A stretch of 64,000 nucleotides of DNA from Bacteroides ovatus (GTDB lineage: Bacteria; Bacteroidota; Bacteroidia; Bacteroidales; Bacteroidaceae), in assembly GCF_001314995.1 (NCBI RefSeq), contig NZ_CP012938.1, positions 4,526,001 to 4,590,000 on the forward strand, written 5' to 3'. Shown one piece after another: positions 8,283 through 15,427 of this stretch (its first letter is position 1; every line of letters begins with the position of its first letter). The notes beneath the pieces are model-generated. The model had not been told where the DNA came from. It was given only the letters and a program-made list of their open reading frames with translations, and made no database searches. The position numbers were made by a program, and so were the translations under genes.

Positions 8283-8295
8283 TGCAGTATTTATA

Positions 8296-8320
8296 TCCGT
8301 TACCTAAGAAGTAATGGATA
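8296..8320. repeat. Right inverted repeat of the invertible promoter
   Basis: This is the exact reverse complement (8296-8314) of the core at 8026-8044, with outward similarity to 8320. It lies 32 bp from the stop codon of the recombinase gene. Confidence 0.88.
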
Positions 8321-8352
8321 AGGCAGATTGCTGATAGATAGTTGTTTATGTG

Positions 8353-9312
8353 TTATTGATGACTTGTGTTGTAAGATTCTACGTAAAAACAATTCAATTG
8401 ATTGGCTTCTGTTCTTTTCTTCAAACCAAAACCTTTCAGATAAGTTTGTGTGGTTTTTATAGATTTATGTCCTAGTGATTCACTGATCATTTCAATAGGG
8501 ATTCCCTGGTATTTGGCATTTGTTGCCCAAGAATGCCGGATGGTATATGAACTGACAGGTGATTTTAGGTTTAGTTTTCTTGACAGGCTTTTTAATTGAT
8601 TGTTGAATCGGCGGAGGGCTGACTGATATTCCTTATATATGCCTTCTTCTTTTCGTCTCTTATCTCCTCTCATTATATTAAATAGGTAGTCTGGGCAATC
8701 TTCTCTCGGTGGATTGCTGTTACGCAGTTTGTTTATCTCTTTCTTGGAGGTGTCCAGGATTTCAAGACTTATTGGTGTGCCTGTTTTTATACGATTGTAT
8801 CTAAGGATTCCGTCTTCCAATGCCGATTTCTCTAAATGTGCGAAATCAGAGAACGGCATACCGCAGAATTGGAACATCAACCGTGCGATAGCTTGCGTAC
8901 GGATTAAGTGTTGGGATTGAGGGGCTTTGTAGAGAAGTGTATGCAGTTCGCTGACCGGGAGCGCCTTTTTCTGTCGTACATCTACGCCAGTGTATACGTC
9001 ACGAAACAGCCGGGGGATAAAGCGGGCTACCCCTGCTTCTACACCACGATTATAGATGCTGCGCAACATACGCATATAGGTCGAAACTGTGTTTGGCTTC
9101 AACCCATGTTCGTGGAGGTACTGTCCGTATCGTCTCAAACTATCGCGAGTGATCTGCCCGAAAGTTATGCTGGGAGTACCACAGAACCTTGTGAATGACA
9201 GAATTGCATTCTTATACACATGTGCTGTCGAATAACGACCTTCTTCCTGTAAATTCCGGATGTATGCTTTGGCGCATCCGGTAAATCCGTTTTTATTACT
9301 TTTTCGTTTCAT
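8353..9312 (-). CDS. Tyrosine-type DNA invertase/integrase, probable switch of the fimbrial promoter
   Basis: This 319-residue tyrosine recombinase has an N-terminal SAM-like core-binding domain (residues about 10-105) and a catalytic domain. Visible catalytic residues are Lys in NRIKTG, Arg259 in YTIRHSWAT, His282 in SLGHKS and the nucleophile Tyr291 in TTQTYLKGF. The first catalytic Arg, usually in xRGMxxxDxA, is replaced by Cys150 (FQFCGMPFSDFAHL). The gene abuts the right inverted repeat and ends 32 bp from it, as for dedicated promoter invertases of Bacteroides. It could also act on remote sites, as some of these enzymes do. The ATG start has a -7 box 39 bp upstream. Confidence 0.88.
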   Translation of the reverse strand: MKRKSNKNGFTGCAKAYIRNLQEEGRYSTAHVYKNAILSFTRFCGTPSITFGQITRDSLRRYGQYLHEHGLKPNTVSTYMRMLRSIYNRGVEAGVARFIPRLFRDVYTGVDVRQKKALPVSELHTLLYKAPQSQHLIRTQAIARLMFQFCGMPFSDFAHLEKSALEDGILRYNRIKTGTPISLEILDTSKKEINKLRNSNPPREDCPDYLFNIMRGDKRRKEEGIYKEYQSALRRFNNQLKSLSRKLNLKSPVSSYTIRHSWATNAKYQGIPIEMISESLGHKSIKTTQTYLKGFGLKKRTEANQLNCFYVESYNTSHQ

Positions 9313-9350
9313 AAGCTTGTTTATCTTTACTTGTTATTCAGGGACTATAA

Positions 9351-9358
9351 CAAAAGTA
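9351..9358 (-). promoter_or_regulatory. -7 box of the recombinase gene
   Basis: TACTTTTG on the reverse strand matches TAnnTTTG, 39 bp upstream of the ATG. No convincing -33 box is visible at the right distance, so the promoter may be weak. Confidence 0.45.
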
Positions 9359-9415
9359 GTTATCTTTTTTGTTGTTAATGCCTTTAAAATCTCTCCGATT
9401 ACCTTGTATTTTTTG

Positions 9416-9423
9416 TAGCTTTG
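9416..9423 (+). promoter_or_regulatory. -7 box of recO
   Basis: TAGCTTTG matches TAnnTTTG 30 bp before the recO ATG. The -33 region shows no clear TTTG. Confidence 0.5.
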
Positions 9424-9453
9424 CTTCGGATTTGGAAATGAGGTTATTCAGTT

Positions 9454-10182
9454 ATGCTGCAGAAAACGAAAGGAATAGTTCTTCATACGTTGAAATACAA
9501 TGATACTTCTATCATTGTAGATATGTATACGGAGTTGTCCGGCAGAGCTTCTTTTCTTGTAACAGTGCCTCGTTCGCGAAAAGCGGCTGTGAAATCCGTA
9601 CTTTTCCAGCCGTTATCTTTTATCGAGTTCGAGGCTGACTATCGGCCTAATGCGACACTTTATCGTGTGAAGGAAGCGAAATCCTTTTATCCATTTTCTT
9701 CCATACCTTATGATCCGTATAAGTCTTCGATGGCACTTTTCCTGTCGGAGTTTCTTTACAGGGCTATCCGGGAGGAGGCAGAGAACCGTCCGTTGTTTGC
9801 CTATCTGCAACATTCTATCATTTGGCTGGACGAGTGTGGAGAGGGATTTGCCAATTTTCATCTGGTTTTTCTGATGCGTCTTTCGCGTTTTCTGGGGCTT
9901 TACCCGAACCTGGAAGATTATCATACCGGCGATTACTTCGATTTATTGAATGCCTGTTTCACTTCCATTCGTCCCCAATTACATTCTTCTTATATCAATC
10001 CTGAAGAGGCCGCCCGTCTCCGTCAGTTGATGCGCATGAACTATGAGACCATGCATCTTTTTGGTATGAGCCGTGCGGAGCGTACTCGTTGCCTGACGAT
10101 TATGAATGATTATTATCGTTTGCATCTGCCTGACTTCCCGGCATTGAAATCACTGGAGGTATTGAAAGAACTGTTTGATTAA
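9454..10182 (+). CDS. recO: DNA repair protein RecO
   Basis: RecO mediates RecA loading and strand annealing in the RecFOR pathway. The 242-residue product begins [20 protein letters not shown], the typical RecO opening (an OB fold with xTxGIVLxxxxYxExSxI). The middle portion is helical ([31 protein letters not shown]), and the length is normal. As in other Bacteroidota, no Cys4 zinc cluster is evident. It is a single-gene unit between the recombinase gene (opposite strand) and a lipoprotein gene. Confidence 0.92.
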   Translation: MLQKTKGIVLHTLKYNDTSIIVDMYTELSGRASFLVTVPRSRKAAVKSVLFQPLSFIEFEADYRPNATLYRVKEAKSFYPFSSIPYDPYKSSMALFLSEFLYRAIREEAENRPLFAYLQHSIIWLDECGEGFANFHLVFLMRLSRFLGLYPNLEDYHTGDYFDLLNACFTSIRPQLHSSYINPEEAARLRQLMRMNYETMHLFGMSRAERTRCLTIMNDYYRLHLPDFPALKSLEVLKELFD

Positions 10183-10402
10183 TTAGTAACTTTTCTCCAT
10201 TCAACTGTTCTAGCTAGTTTTCATTCTTGAAACACGAGTGCGGTGCTTTTCAATTCTGTCGTTCCCTTGTCGTGTCGAGTCCATTTACTTGCCATATATT
10301 GTTTTAGCAGTGTTTTATCGTCCGCCACTGTATGCGGCAATTAATCAGGTGATAATAACACTTCTTAATGCGGGTTTGTATGCTGTTCCTGAAAATATAT
10401 GT

Positions 10403-10410
10403 TACTTTTG
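10403..10410 (+). promoter_or_regulatory. Promoter -7 box of the lipoprotein/PagL-like pair
   Basis: TACTTTTG matches the Bacteroides -7 consensus; a TTTG lies upstream at 10375-10378, although the 24-bp spacing is longer than ideal. The box lies inside the 5' extension of the longest open frame, which argues that translation starts downstream at 10431 or 10452. Confidence 0.5.
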
Positions 10411-10451
10411 TCCGTAGAGAACAAAAGAGAATGAACAAGAGAGAAAACAAT

Positions 10452-11405
10452 ATGAAAAGATTCCTATACCTGACGGTCTGCCTTCTCATCCTGGGGGAGT
10501 TTTATGGTTGTAACGGAGACGTATTTGTCGACGACTTCCGTCCTTCCGATTCCGAACTGACGCTGGACGGGAACGGGGATGTTGCCACTATTCAATTTGC
10601 AGCTGCCAATTGGGATTGGTTAGCAATGTATACAGCTTCTAGTCTTCCCGTTCAATATAAAGTATATGATGCGGACAATCGCTTGGTAACAAATGACCAA
10701 GGTCCATCGCTGAACGGATTGGGAAAGATTGTGTGCACCGGAGAGATGATTGATTTCACCATCGAACGTGTTCATCCCGAAGAAGTGAAGATAACGGTGG
10801 GCGAGAATGCCCTTTCCGCTCCTTTTCAATTCCTGCTCACGGCAAGCAACGAATATGAGTGGCAGGAGATACACGTCGAGATTTCTCCGGGAGACAGATA
10901 TGTGATGGATAGTATCATTTATTCTTTGAATGCATATTCTTACGATCCGGAAAACAAGATAGAGAAAAAAGAAGGCGTCTCCTTTCATAACTTAACAGAT
11001 GTTTCGTCTACATACACGTTTTTTCCTTTCGAGGCTTTTTACCATTTTATGAGGTTCAAAAGCGATGTGCCCGAAGCTTTTCAACTACTGGGCGAAGCCG
11101 GTCTGACAGTGGAAATACCAAGTATGAAAGACGGATATTTAGTGATGAACGGCAAACGGGCGCCATTCATTTCTGAGCAACAAATGTTGCCTTGCTCTAG
11201 TACGGAACAGAACAAAGACATAATTCCTCCCCGGACTTCTCGATACTACACCTTATCGATGATGTATGATTGGTTGGAAACGAGATATACCCTCTATGTT
11301 TCTCACTCCAAAACCAAGAAACAACGAATCGTAACCGGCACGTTGCATAGCGAAATGCCTGTAAAATATTATATAACACACAAGGATATACCTTTCAACA
11401 ACTAG
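10452..11405 (+). CDS. Lipoprotein of unknown function
   Basis: This 317-residue protein starts from the ATG at 10452 (MKRFLYLTVCLLILGEFYGC) with a signal peptide and lipobox Cys; an ATG at 10431 would add seven residues. The mature part is predicted all-beta, opens with VFVDDFRPSDSELTLDGNGD and has no motif I recognise. It resembles the many Bacteroides surface or periplasmic lipoproteins built of Ig-like domains. Its stop is 7 bp before the PagL-like gene, so the two are probably translated from one message and may work together in the outer membrane. Confidence 0.7.
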   Translation: MKRFLYLTVCLLILGEFYGCNGDVFVDDFRPSDSELTLDGNGDVATIQFAAANWDWLAMYTASSLPVQYKVYDADNRLVTNDQGPSLNGLGKIVCTGEMIDFTIERVHPEEVKITVGENALSAPFQFLLTASNEYEWQEIHVEISPGDRYVMDSIIYSLNAYSYDPENKIEKKEGVSFHNLTDVSSTYTFFPFEAFYHFMRFKSDVPEAFQLLGEAGLTVEIPSMKDGYLVMNGKRAPFISEQQMLPCSSTEQNKDIIPPRTSRYYTLSMMYDWLETRYTLYVSHSKTKKQRIVTGTLHSEMPVKYYITHKDIPFNN

Positions 11406-11412
11406 CATATCA

Positions 11413-12639
11413 ATGATTAGAAATAGGAACGCCATACGGTTGCTGTGCCTCTTTTGCCTTCTGGTATATCCGGCAATCAACGCAAATCTGGAAGCCCAGA
11501 CAATCATCGGACAACGGAACGACAGCGTCAGCCATTCCCTGATCCGCCATCAGCTTGGCTTTGACATTCGTCCGGGCTATATCGTCTCCACCCATAGTTT
11601 TCTGCAAGGAGACAATATGCAGCAAAAGAAAATCGACCAATCGCTTTCTTTCCATCTCAAGTACGCTTTCAGATTTAGCAAAGAATCCAATCTCGGCAGG
11701 CTCTTTCCTCATACCTATCAGGGCATTGGCGTTTCCTACCAGACCTTCTTTAGTCCCGTTGAATTGGGAAATCCGGTGTCGGTATACGCTTTTCAGGGGT
11801 CACGTATCGCGCAACTGTCGCCCCGTCTATCGCTCGATTACGAATGGAACTTCGGAGCTTCTTTTGGCTGGAGGAAATATGACGAACTATCCAATCCGCA
11901 AAACGTGTTGATTGGCTCCAAGATCAATGCGTACATCAATCTCGGCTTTTTGCTGAACTGGCAAGTTCACAAGTACTGGAAACTGGCGGCAGGTGTAGAT
12001 CTCACCCATTTTTCCAATGGAAACACGCATTATCCTAATGGCGGTCTTAATGTTATTGGAGGAAGAATCGGCATCGTACGCACTTTGGACGCGGATGAGG
12101 CACCCGGTTCCATCACTCCTAGACGGCTCTTTATAAAGCCTCACGTCAGCTATGACTTGGTGATCTACGGAGCCACCCGCAAAAGAGGACTGATTGGAGA
12201 CGATGTGTCGAGTATGATTCCTGGTTCGTTCGGTGTGGTGGGCATCAATTTCGCCCCGATGTATAATTTCAACAACTATTTTCGGGCAGGGCTTTCTGCG
12301 GATGCGCAATATGATGAAAGTGCCAATCTTAAGGAGTATAGAGTGGGCGAGTTTTACTCAAGCGATTTGAAGTTTCATCGTCCTCCTTTCCGTAAGCAAT
12401 TTGCCATGGGGTTATCTCTTCGGGCAGAACTGGTGATGCCTGTTTTTTCTATCAATGTCGGTGTCGGTCGGAATCTGATATACAGCGGTGGTGATATGAA
12501 AGGGTTCTACCAAATTCTGGCTCTCAAGACTTACATTACACGCCATTTGTTTCTGCATGTAGGGTATCAGTTGAGCAAGTTTAAAGACCCCAACAATTTG
12601 ATGCTGGGGCTTGGATATAGATTTCATGATAAACGATGA
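11413..12639 (+). CDS. Acyloxyacyl hydrolase / PagL-like lipid A deacylase family outer-membrane protein
   Basis: This 408-residue protein has a signal peptide (CLFCLLVYPAINANLEAQ) followed by repeated amphipathic strands and a C-terminal strand ending in GLGYRF, as in an outer-membrane beta-barrel. Residues 197-204 read DLTHFSNGN. The HxSN motif (His199, Ser201) is the catalytic motif of PagL-type lipid A 3-O-deacylases. The protein is about twice the length of enterobacterial PagL, as is usual for Bacteroidota relatives. Activity on lipid A is an inference from family; another acyl ester substrate is possible. It is the second gene of a two-gene unit. Confidence 0.7.
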   Translation: MIRNRNAIRLLCLFCLLVYPAINANLEAQTIIGQRNDSVSHSLIRHQLGFDIRPGYIVSTHSFLQGDNMQQKKIDQSLSFHLKYAFRFSKESNLGRLFPHTYQGIGVSYQTFFSPVELGNPVSVYAFQGSRIAQLSPRLSLDYEWNFGASFGWRKYDELSNPQNVLIGSKINAYINLGFLLNWQVHKYWKLAAGVDLTHFSNGNTHYPNGGLNVIGGRIGIVRTLDADEAPGSITPRRLFIKPHVSYDLVIYGATRKRGLIGDDVSSMIPGSFGVVGINFAPMYNFNNYFRAGLSADAQYDESANLKEYRVGEFYSSDLKFHRPPFRKQFAMGLSLRAELVMPVFSINVGVGRNLIYSGGDMKGFYQILALKTYITRHLFLHVGYQLSKFKDPNNLMLGLGYRFHDKR

Positions 12640-12675
12640 AAGGGTAATCTGTATTTGTATACATTTGTTTCTTAT

Positions 12676-13908
12676 CTATTTGTTTCTTATGTTGGCGATT
12701 ATCCCAAGATTTACATCTTTATATTTTAATCCATTAAGTTCAAATGTAATTCCTCCGTCATTATTAACTAAGAAATATCCATCAAAATTTGTATTTTTAC
12801 TAAAGTTGCAATGGAGGTAAGTTGAATTATCTTCATTAATTGCATAACCGTCTACTAGAAAAGCCAGTCTATTTCGATCTCCTACTAAAACAGGATATAG
12901 AGAAAGTAACGACTTTTTTACTATATCTAAATTCCAACTCTGATCTTTATCACAAAACAGCCCACATTGAGAAGAATTCAAGGCTGCAGATATTTTATCT
13001 GTTGGAGTTTCCATGGCAACAACGGCATTTACAATAGAAGATTGTGGCCATTTGTCATCATAGGCTTTGCCCCATACTGGATATGTTCCAATAGTGTCAT
13101 ATATGTATTTGGATAAAATTCCTGCTAACTCCCACCATTCGGGTACTGTGTCGTTTTTCTCCATAATTAATGTTTCCCAATTAATATACACTCCGTTAAT
13201 GCTTATATATGGTTGTAGGTAAGCCATTGCTTGAGCAATGCTTATAACCGCTTCTCCTGTATAATAGTTATCATACCATGCCGATCCCGGTCTACTTCCG
13301 ATTCCTTCAGCATATTGTACCCATGCTTTGGGTAATAAACGATTGTGTGGTGCACTTTGTGACCATTGGGTGCTACAGAAAGGCACAATCATCACACTTA
13401 CTTCTCCTGGTATAGGGTCAACAGGGTAAGAACGTGTAGACAATGCGTTTTTATAGTTTTGGATTTTATCCAATAAAGTATTCTTCGCCATTTGCATCAT
13501 AATATTCGGCCCTAAGGAGACTTGATAAAGCGAATCATTGAATGAAGGCATATATGCGAGTACTTCTTGAAATCTTTTATCTCCAGAAACAATAATTCTT
13601 CCATTTTCCAGACCATTATTTATCTCTATTTCATAAACCAAGGGGAGTTCTTCACTTGATAAAGCTCTTGTTTTTTCAGAAGCGTGTAGTCTGTATGTGC
13701 TTTTTACATCAAATGCGGTATAATTATCTCTAGTTTGTGGTTCGGATGTTACAGATTCGTGAAATGTTTTGGCAATTGCAAGTGCTTCACTTTCTGACAA
13801 ATCATAAAGGCTACTATTAGCTTCTATCTTAATTTCCTTGTCTAGTTCCTCTGTGCATGCTGAAATTGATACAGTAAAAATGATACATATAAATATGTTT
13901 TTTCTCAT
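12676..13908 (-). CDS. C10 (streptopain-family) peptidase homologue without catalytic residues
   Basis: This 410-residue lipoprotein (lipobox in VSISAC) has a pro-domain-like region (DLSESEALAIAKTFHESV, EIEINNGLENGRIIVSGDKR) and a catalytic-domain remnant collinear with the two intact C10 peptidases upstream. Where those have GCVNIAMAQ it has GEAVISIAQ, so the nucleophilic Cys is Glu219. Where they have HAxxIxG it has LAFLVDG, so His is Leu348; the conserved NxGW is NFSK. The frame is intact over its full length, so it is probably a maintained inactive homologue. It may act as a decoy, inhibitor or substrate-binding protein (inference). It is the last gene of the C10 operon. Confidence 0.75.
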   Translation of the reverse strand: MRKNIFICIIFTVSISACTEELDKEIKIEANSSLYDLSESEALAIAKTFHESVTSEPQTRDNYTAFDVKSTYRLHASEKTRALSSEELPLVYEIEINNGLENGRIIVSGDKRFQEVLAYMPSFNDSLYQVSLGPNIMMQMAKNTLLDKIQNYKNALSTRSYPVDPIPGEVSVMIVPFCSTQWSQSAPHNRLLPKAWVQYAEGIGSRPGSAWYDNYYTGEAVISIAQAMAYLQPYISINGVYINWETLIMEKNDTVPEWWELAGILSKYIYDTIGTYPVWGKAYDDKWPQSSIVNAVVAMETPTDKISAALNSSQCGLFCDKDQSWNLDIVKKSLLSLYPVLVGDRNRLAFLVDGYAINEDNSTYLHCNFSKNTNFDGYFLVNNDGGITFELNGLKYKDVNLGIIANIRNK

Positions 13909-13927
13909 AATGTTTTTGTTTACTTAA

Positions 13928-14647
13928 TTATTCAATTGCTGATAGAAAACATTGGATTTTTGCACCTCTTACAGATGCATTCGGATATTTTGATTTACAC
14001 TTTTCTGTAAAGTCTAATACAATGATAATTGTATGGTCGTTCACTACGGCAAATCCGTGTTTAGATATGCTGTTGTTAAAGTTTAAGGTAAGGCTGTCTT
14101 TATCCCATTCGTAGGTTCCGATTCTTTTATTATTGTCATAGTCGGATGAAGAATAATCAATTTCCACAGCTTTAGTATCTTTGTCAAAAGAGTATAGTAT
14201 TCCCGATCTGCTTTTGGCAATTCCTCTTAATTCGCTCTCTATTATTTCTCGAATGTGCAGGTCATCACCATTTATCCAAGTATTGGATGAATCTCCTTTT
14301 TCTATGAACTTTCCAGAAAGGTAGTCGGAAATAACTTTAATCTCTGCATAATTGTCAGGATATTTTAAGTCACGCAGATATATGGAAGTGTTTCCTACAC
14401 TGTTTCCTGTGATGAGGATTGCCTTACTATCGTTCTGTGGTTCAACTGTTGCTATTTGGGGATTCTCTGACTGTAATCCAAGCCCCATTTGGAATTTTTC
14501 TAAATCAGACAATATATACACAGTTCTTTTCTCTCCAGCCAAAATGTGTATGGAGTTGCTACTTAATTCAATGGATTCACAATTTAGTTTGTCTTCGTTT
14601 GAGCAACTGATTGTAAATATACAGAATATCAAAAATAATAGTTTCAT
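13928..14647 (-). CDS. Lipoprotein with Ig-like N-terminal domain, C10-operon accessory protein
   Basis: This 239-residue lipoprotein has the signal peptide MKLLFLIFCIFTISC. Residues about 25-105 look like a bacterial Ig-like fold (SIHILAGEKRTVYIL, IATVEPQNDSKAILITGNSVG). The C-terminal part contains GTYEWDKDSLTLNF followed by KYPNASVRGAKIQC, a layout shared with the upstream neighbour, so the two are diverged paralogues. C10 peptidase genes in B. fragilis and B. thetaiotaomicron are known to be linked with small inhibitor genes. An inhibitor or targeting role is therefore possible, but no inhibitor motif is visible. Confidence 0.6.
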   Translation of the reverse strand: MKLLFLIFCIFTISCSNEDKLNCESIELSSNSIHILAGEKRTVYILSDLEKFQMGLGLQSENPQIATVEPQNDSKAILITGNSVGNTSIYLRDLKYPDNYAEIKVISDYLSGKFIEKGDSSNTWINGDDLHIREIIESELRGIAKSRSGILYSFDKDTKAVEIDYSSSDYDNNKRIGTYEWDKDSLTLNFNNSISKHGFAVVNDHTIIIVLDFTEKCKSKYPNASVRGAKIQCFLSAIE

Positions 14648-14670
14648 TTATCTATCTCCTTTTTTATCGA

Positions 14671-15420
14671 TCAAAATGTAAGCCCTCCTAATAGAATTAT
14701 TCCATTATCTTTCCAAATATGATTCACTTTTACTTCTGTGATACCTGCGTCAGGATACCGCTGTTGATATTCTGCTGTTTTATCACTCTGTAGAATATAT
14801 CCGTATGACATTTTTGTAGCAAATTTAAAACCGAATTTTTCTGTTTTATCGTCATACATTAGGGTTAAAGAGGTAATATTCCATTCGTATGTGCCTTCTC
14901 TGAATATTCCCGAATCAGTTTTCATTGTAAACTTTTTGGTTTCCTGATTGAATGTATAAGTGGCACCGATGAATGGTTTTTCTTTTTCTCGTAACTCAAT
15001 TTCTATCTCTGGGGGGATTCTTAGATCCACTGCTTTTATTATTACTCCCGGATAATCAGGGTTACCTTTTAGCGGAATTCCCCAATTGACAATTTCCGGA
15101 CTGTTGAAGTATTTGACATATACGGAGATTTCACATGCTATCTTATTATTGTCAGTATCGATAAGTCGTATCATGGTGCTTCCACTTTTGTAGGTAGTGA
15201 TGCATACGCTCATTTCGTCAAGAATAGCAGTCGCAATTTCTTGATTTTCTGATTCTAACCTATAGTTGTGCTCTGTTAAGTCTGTTTCTATAATGACATG
15301 CCATGTGTCTCCTTCCCATATAGAAACTGATTTCTTTTCAACTTCGTATGGTTCCTCTTCAGAGCAACCATACGAAGATGCCAGTAATAATACAATTAGT
15401 AAAACTCTACTGATTCTCAT
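14671..15420 (-). CDS. Lipoprotein paralogous to its downstream neighbour, C10-operon accessory protein
   Basis: This 249-residue lipoprotein has the signal peptide MRISRVLLIVLLLASSYGC. After an Ig-like region (SVSIWEGDTWHVIIETD, IATAILDEMSVCITTYKSGS) comes a C-terminal domain with GTYEWNITSLTLMY and YQQRYPDAGITEVKV, aligning with GTYEWDKDSLTLNF and SKYPNASVRGAKI of the next gene. It begins just after the stop of a C10 peptidase gene (8-nt gap) and precedes its paralogue by 23 nt, so it is clearly in the same operon. Its function is unknown. Confidence 0.6.
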   Translation of the reverse strand: MRISRVLLIVLLLASSYGCSEEEPYEVEKKSVSIWEGDTWHVIIETDLTEHNYRLESENQEIATAILDEMSVCITTYKSGSTMIRLIDTDNNKIACEISVYVKYFNSPEIVNWGIPLKGNPDYPGVIIKAVDLRIPPEIEIELREKEKPFIGATYTFNQETKKFTMKTDSGIFREGTYEWNITSLTLMYDDKTEKFGFKFATKMSYGYILQSDKTAEYQQRYPDAGITEVKVNHIWKDNGIILLGGLTF

Positions 15421-15427
15421 AGTCCGG

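Larger units (their letters stand above)
8045..8295. promoter_or_regulatory. Invertible promoter segment (251 bp), in the OFF orientation
   Basis: The segment between the two inverted repeats has no ORF. It contains a Bacteroides promoter at 8250-8282 that points right, toward the 3' end of the recombinase gene and away from the fimbrial operon. I see no CAAAnnTA (leftward -7 box) within it. After inversion the -7 box would fall at about 8058-8065 on the reverse strand, about 55 bp upstream of the first fimbrial ATG. This is the standard logic of Bacteroides phase-variable surface loci. Confidence 0.85.

Noticed and set aside
8353..9312. Recombinase considered as integrase of a mobile element
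   Set aside because: No attachment-site duplication flanking a cargo region, no tRNA target, no mobilisation or phage genes nearby; the inverted repeats beside it explain it as a promoter invertase.
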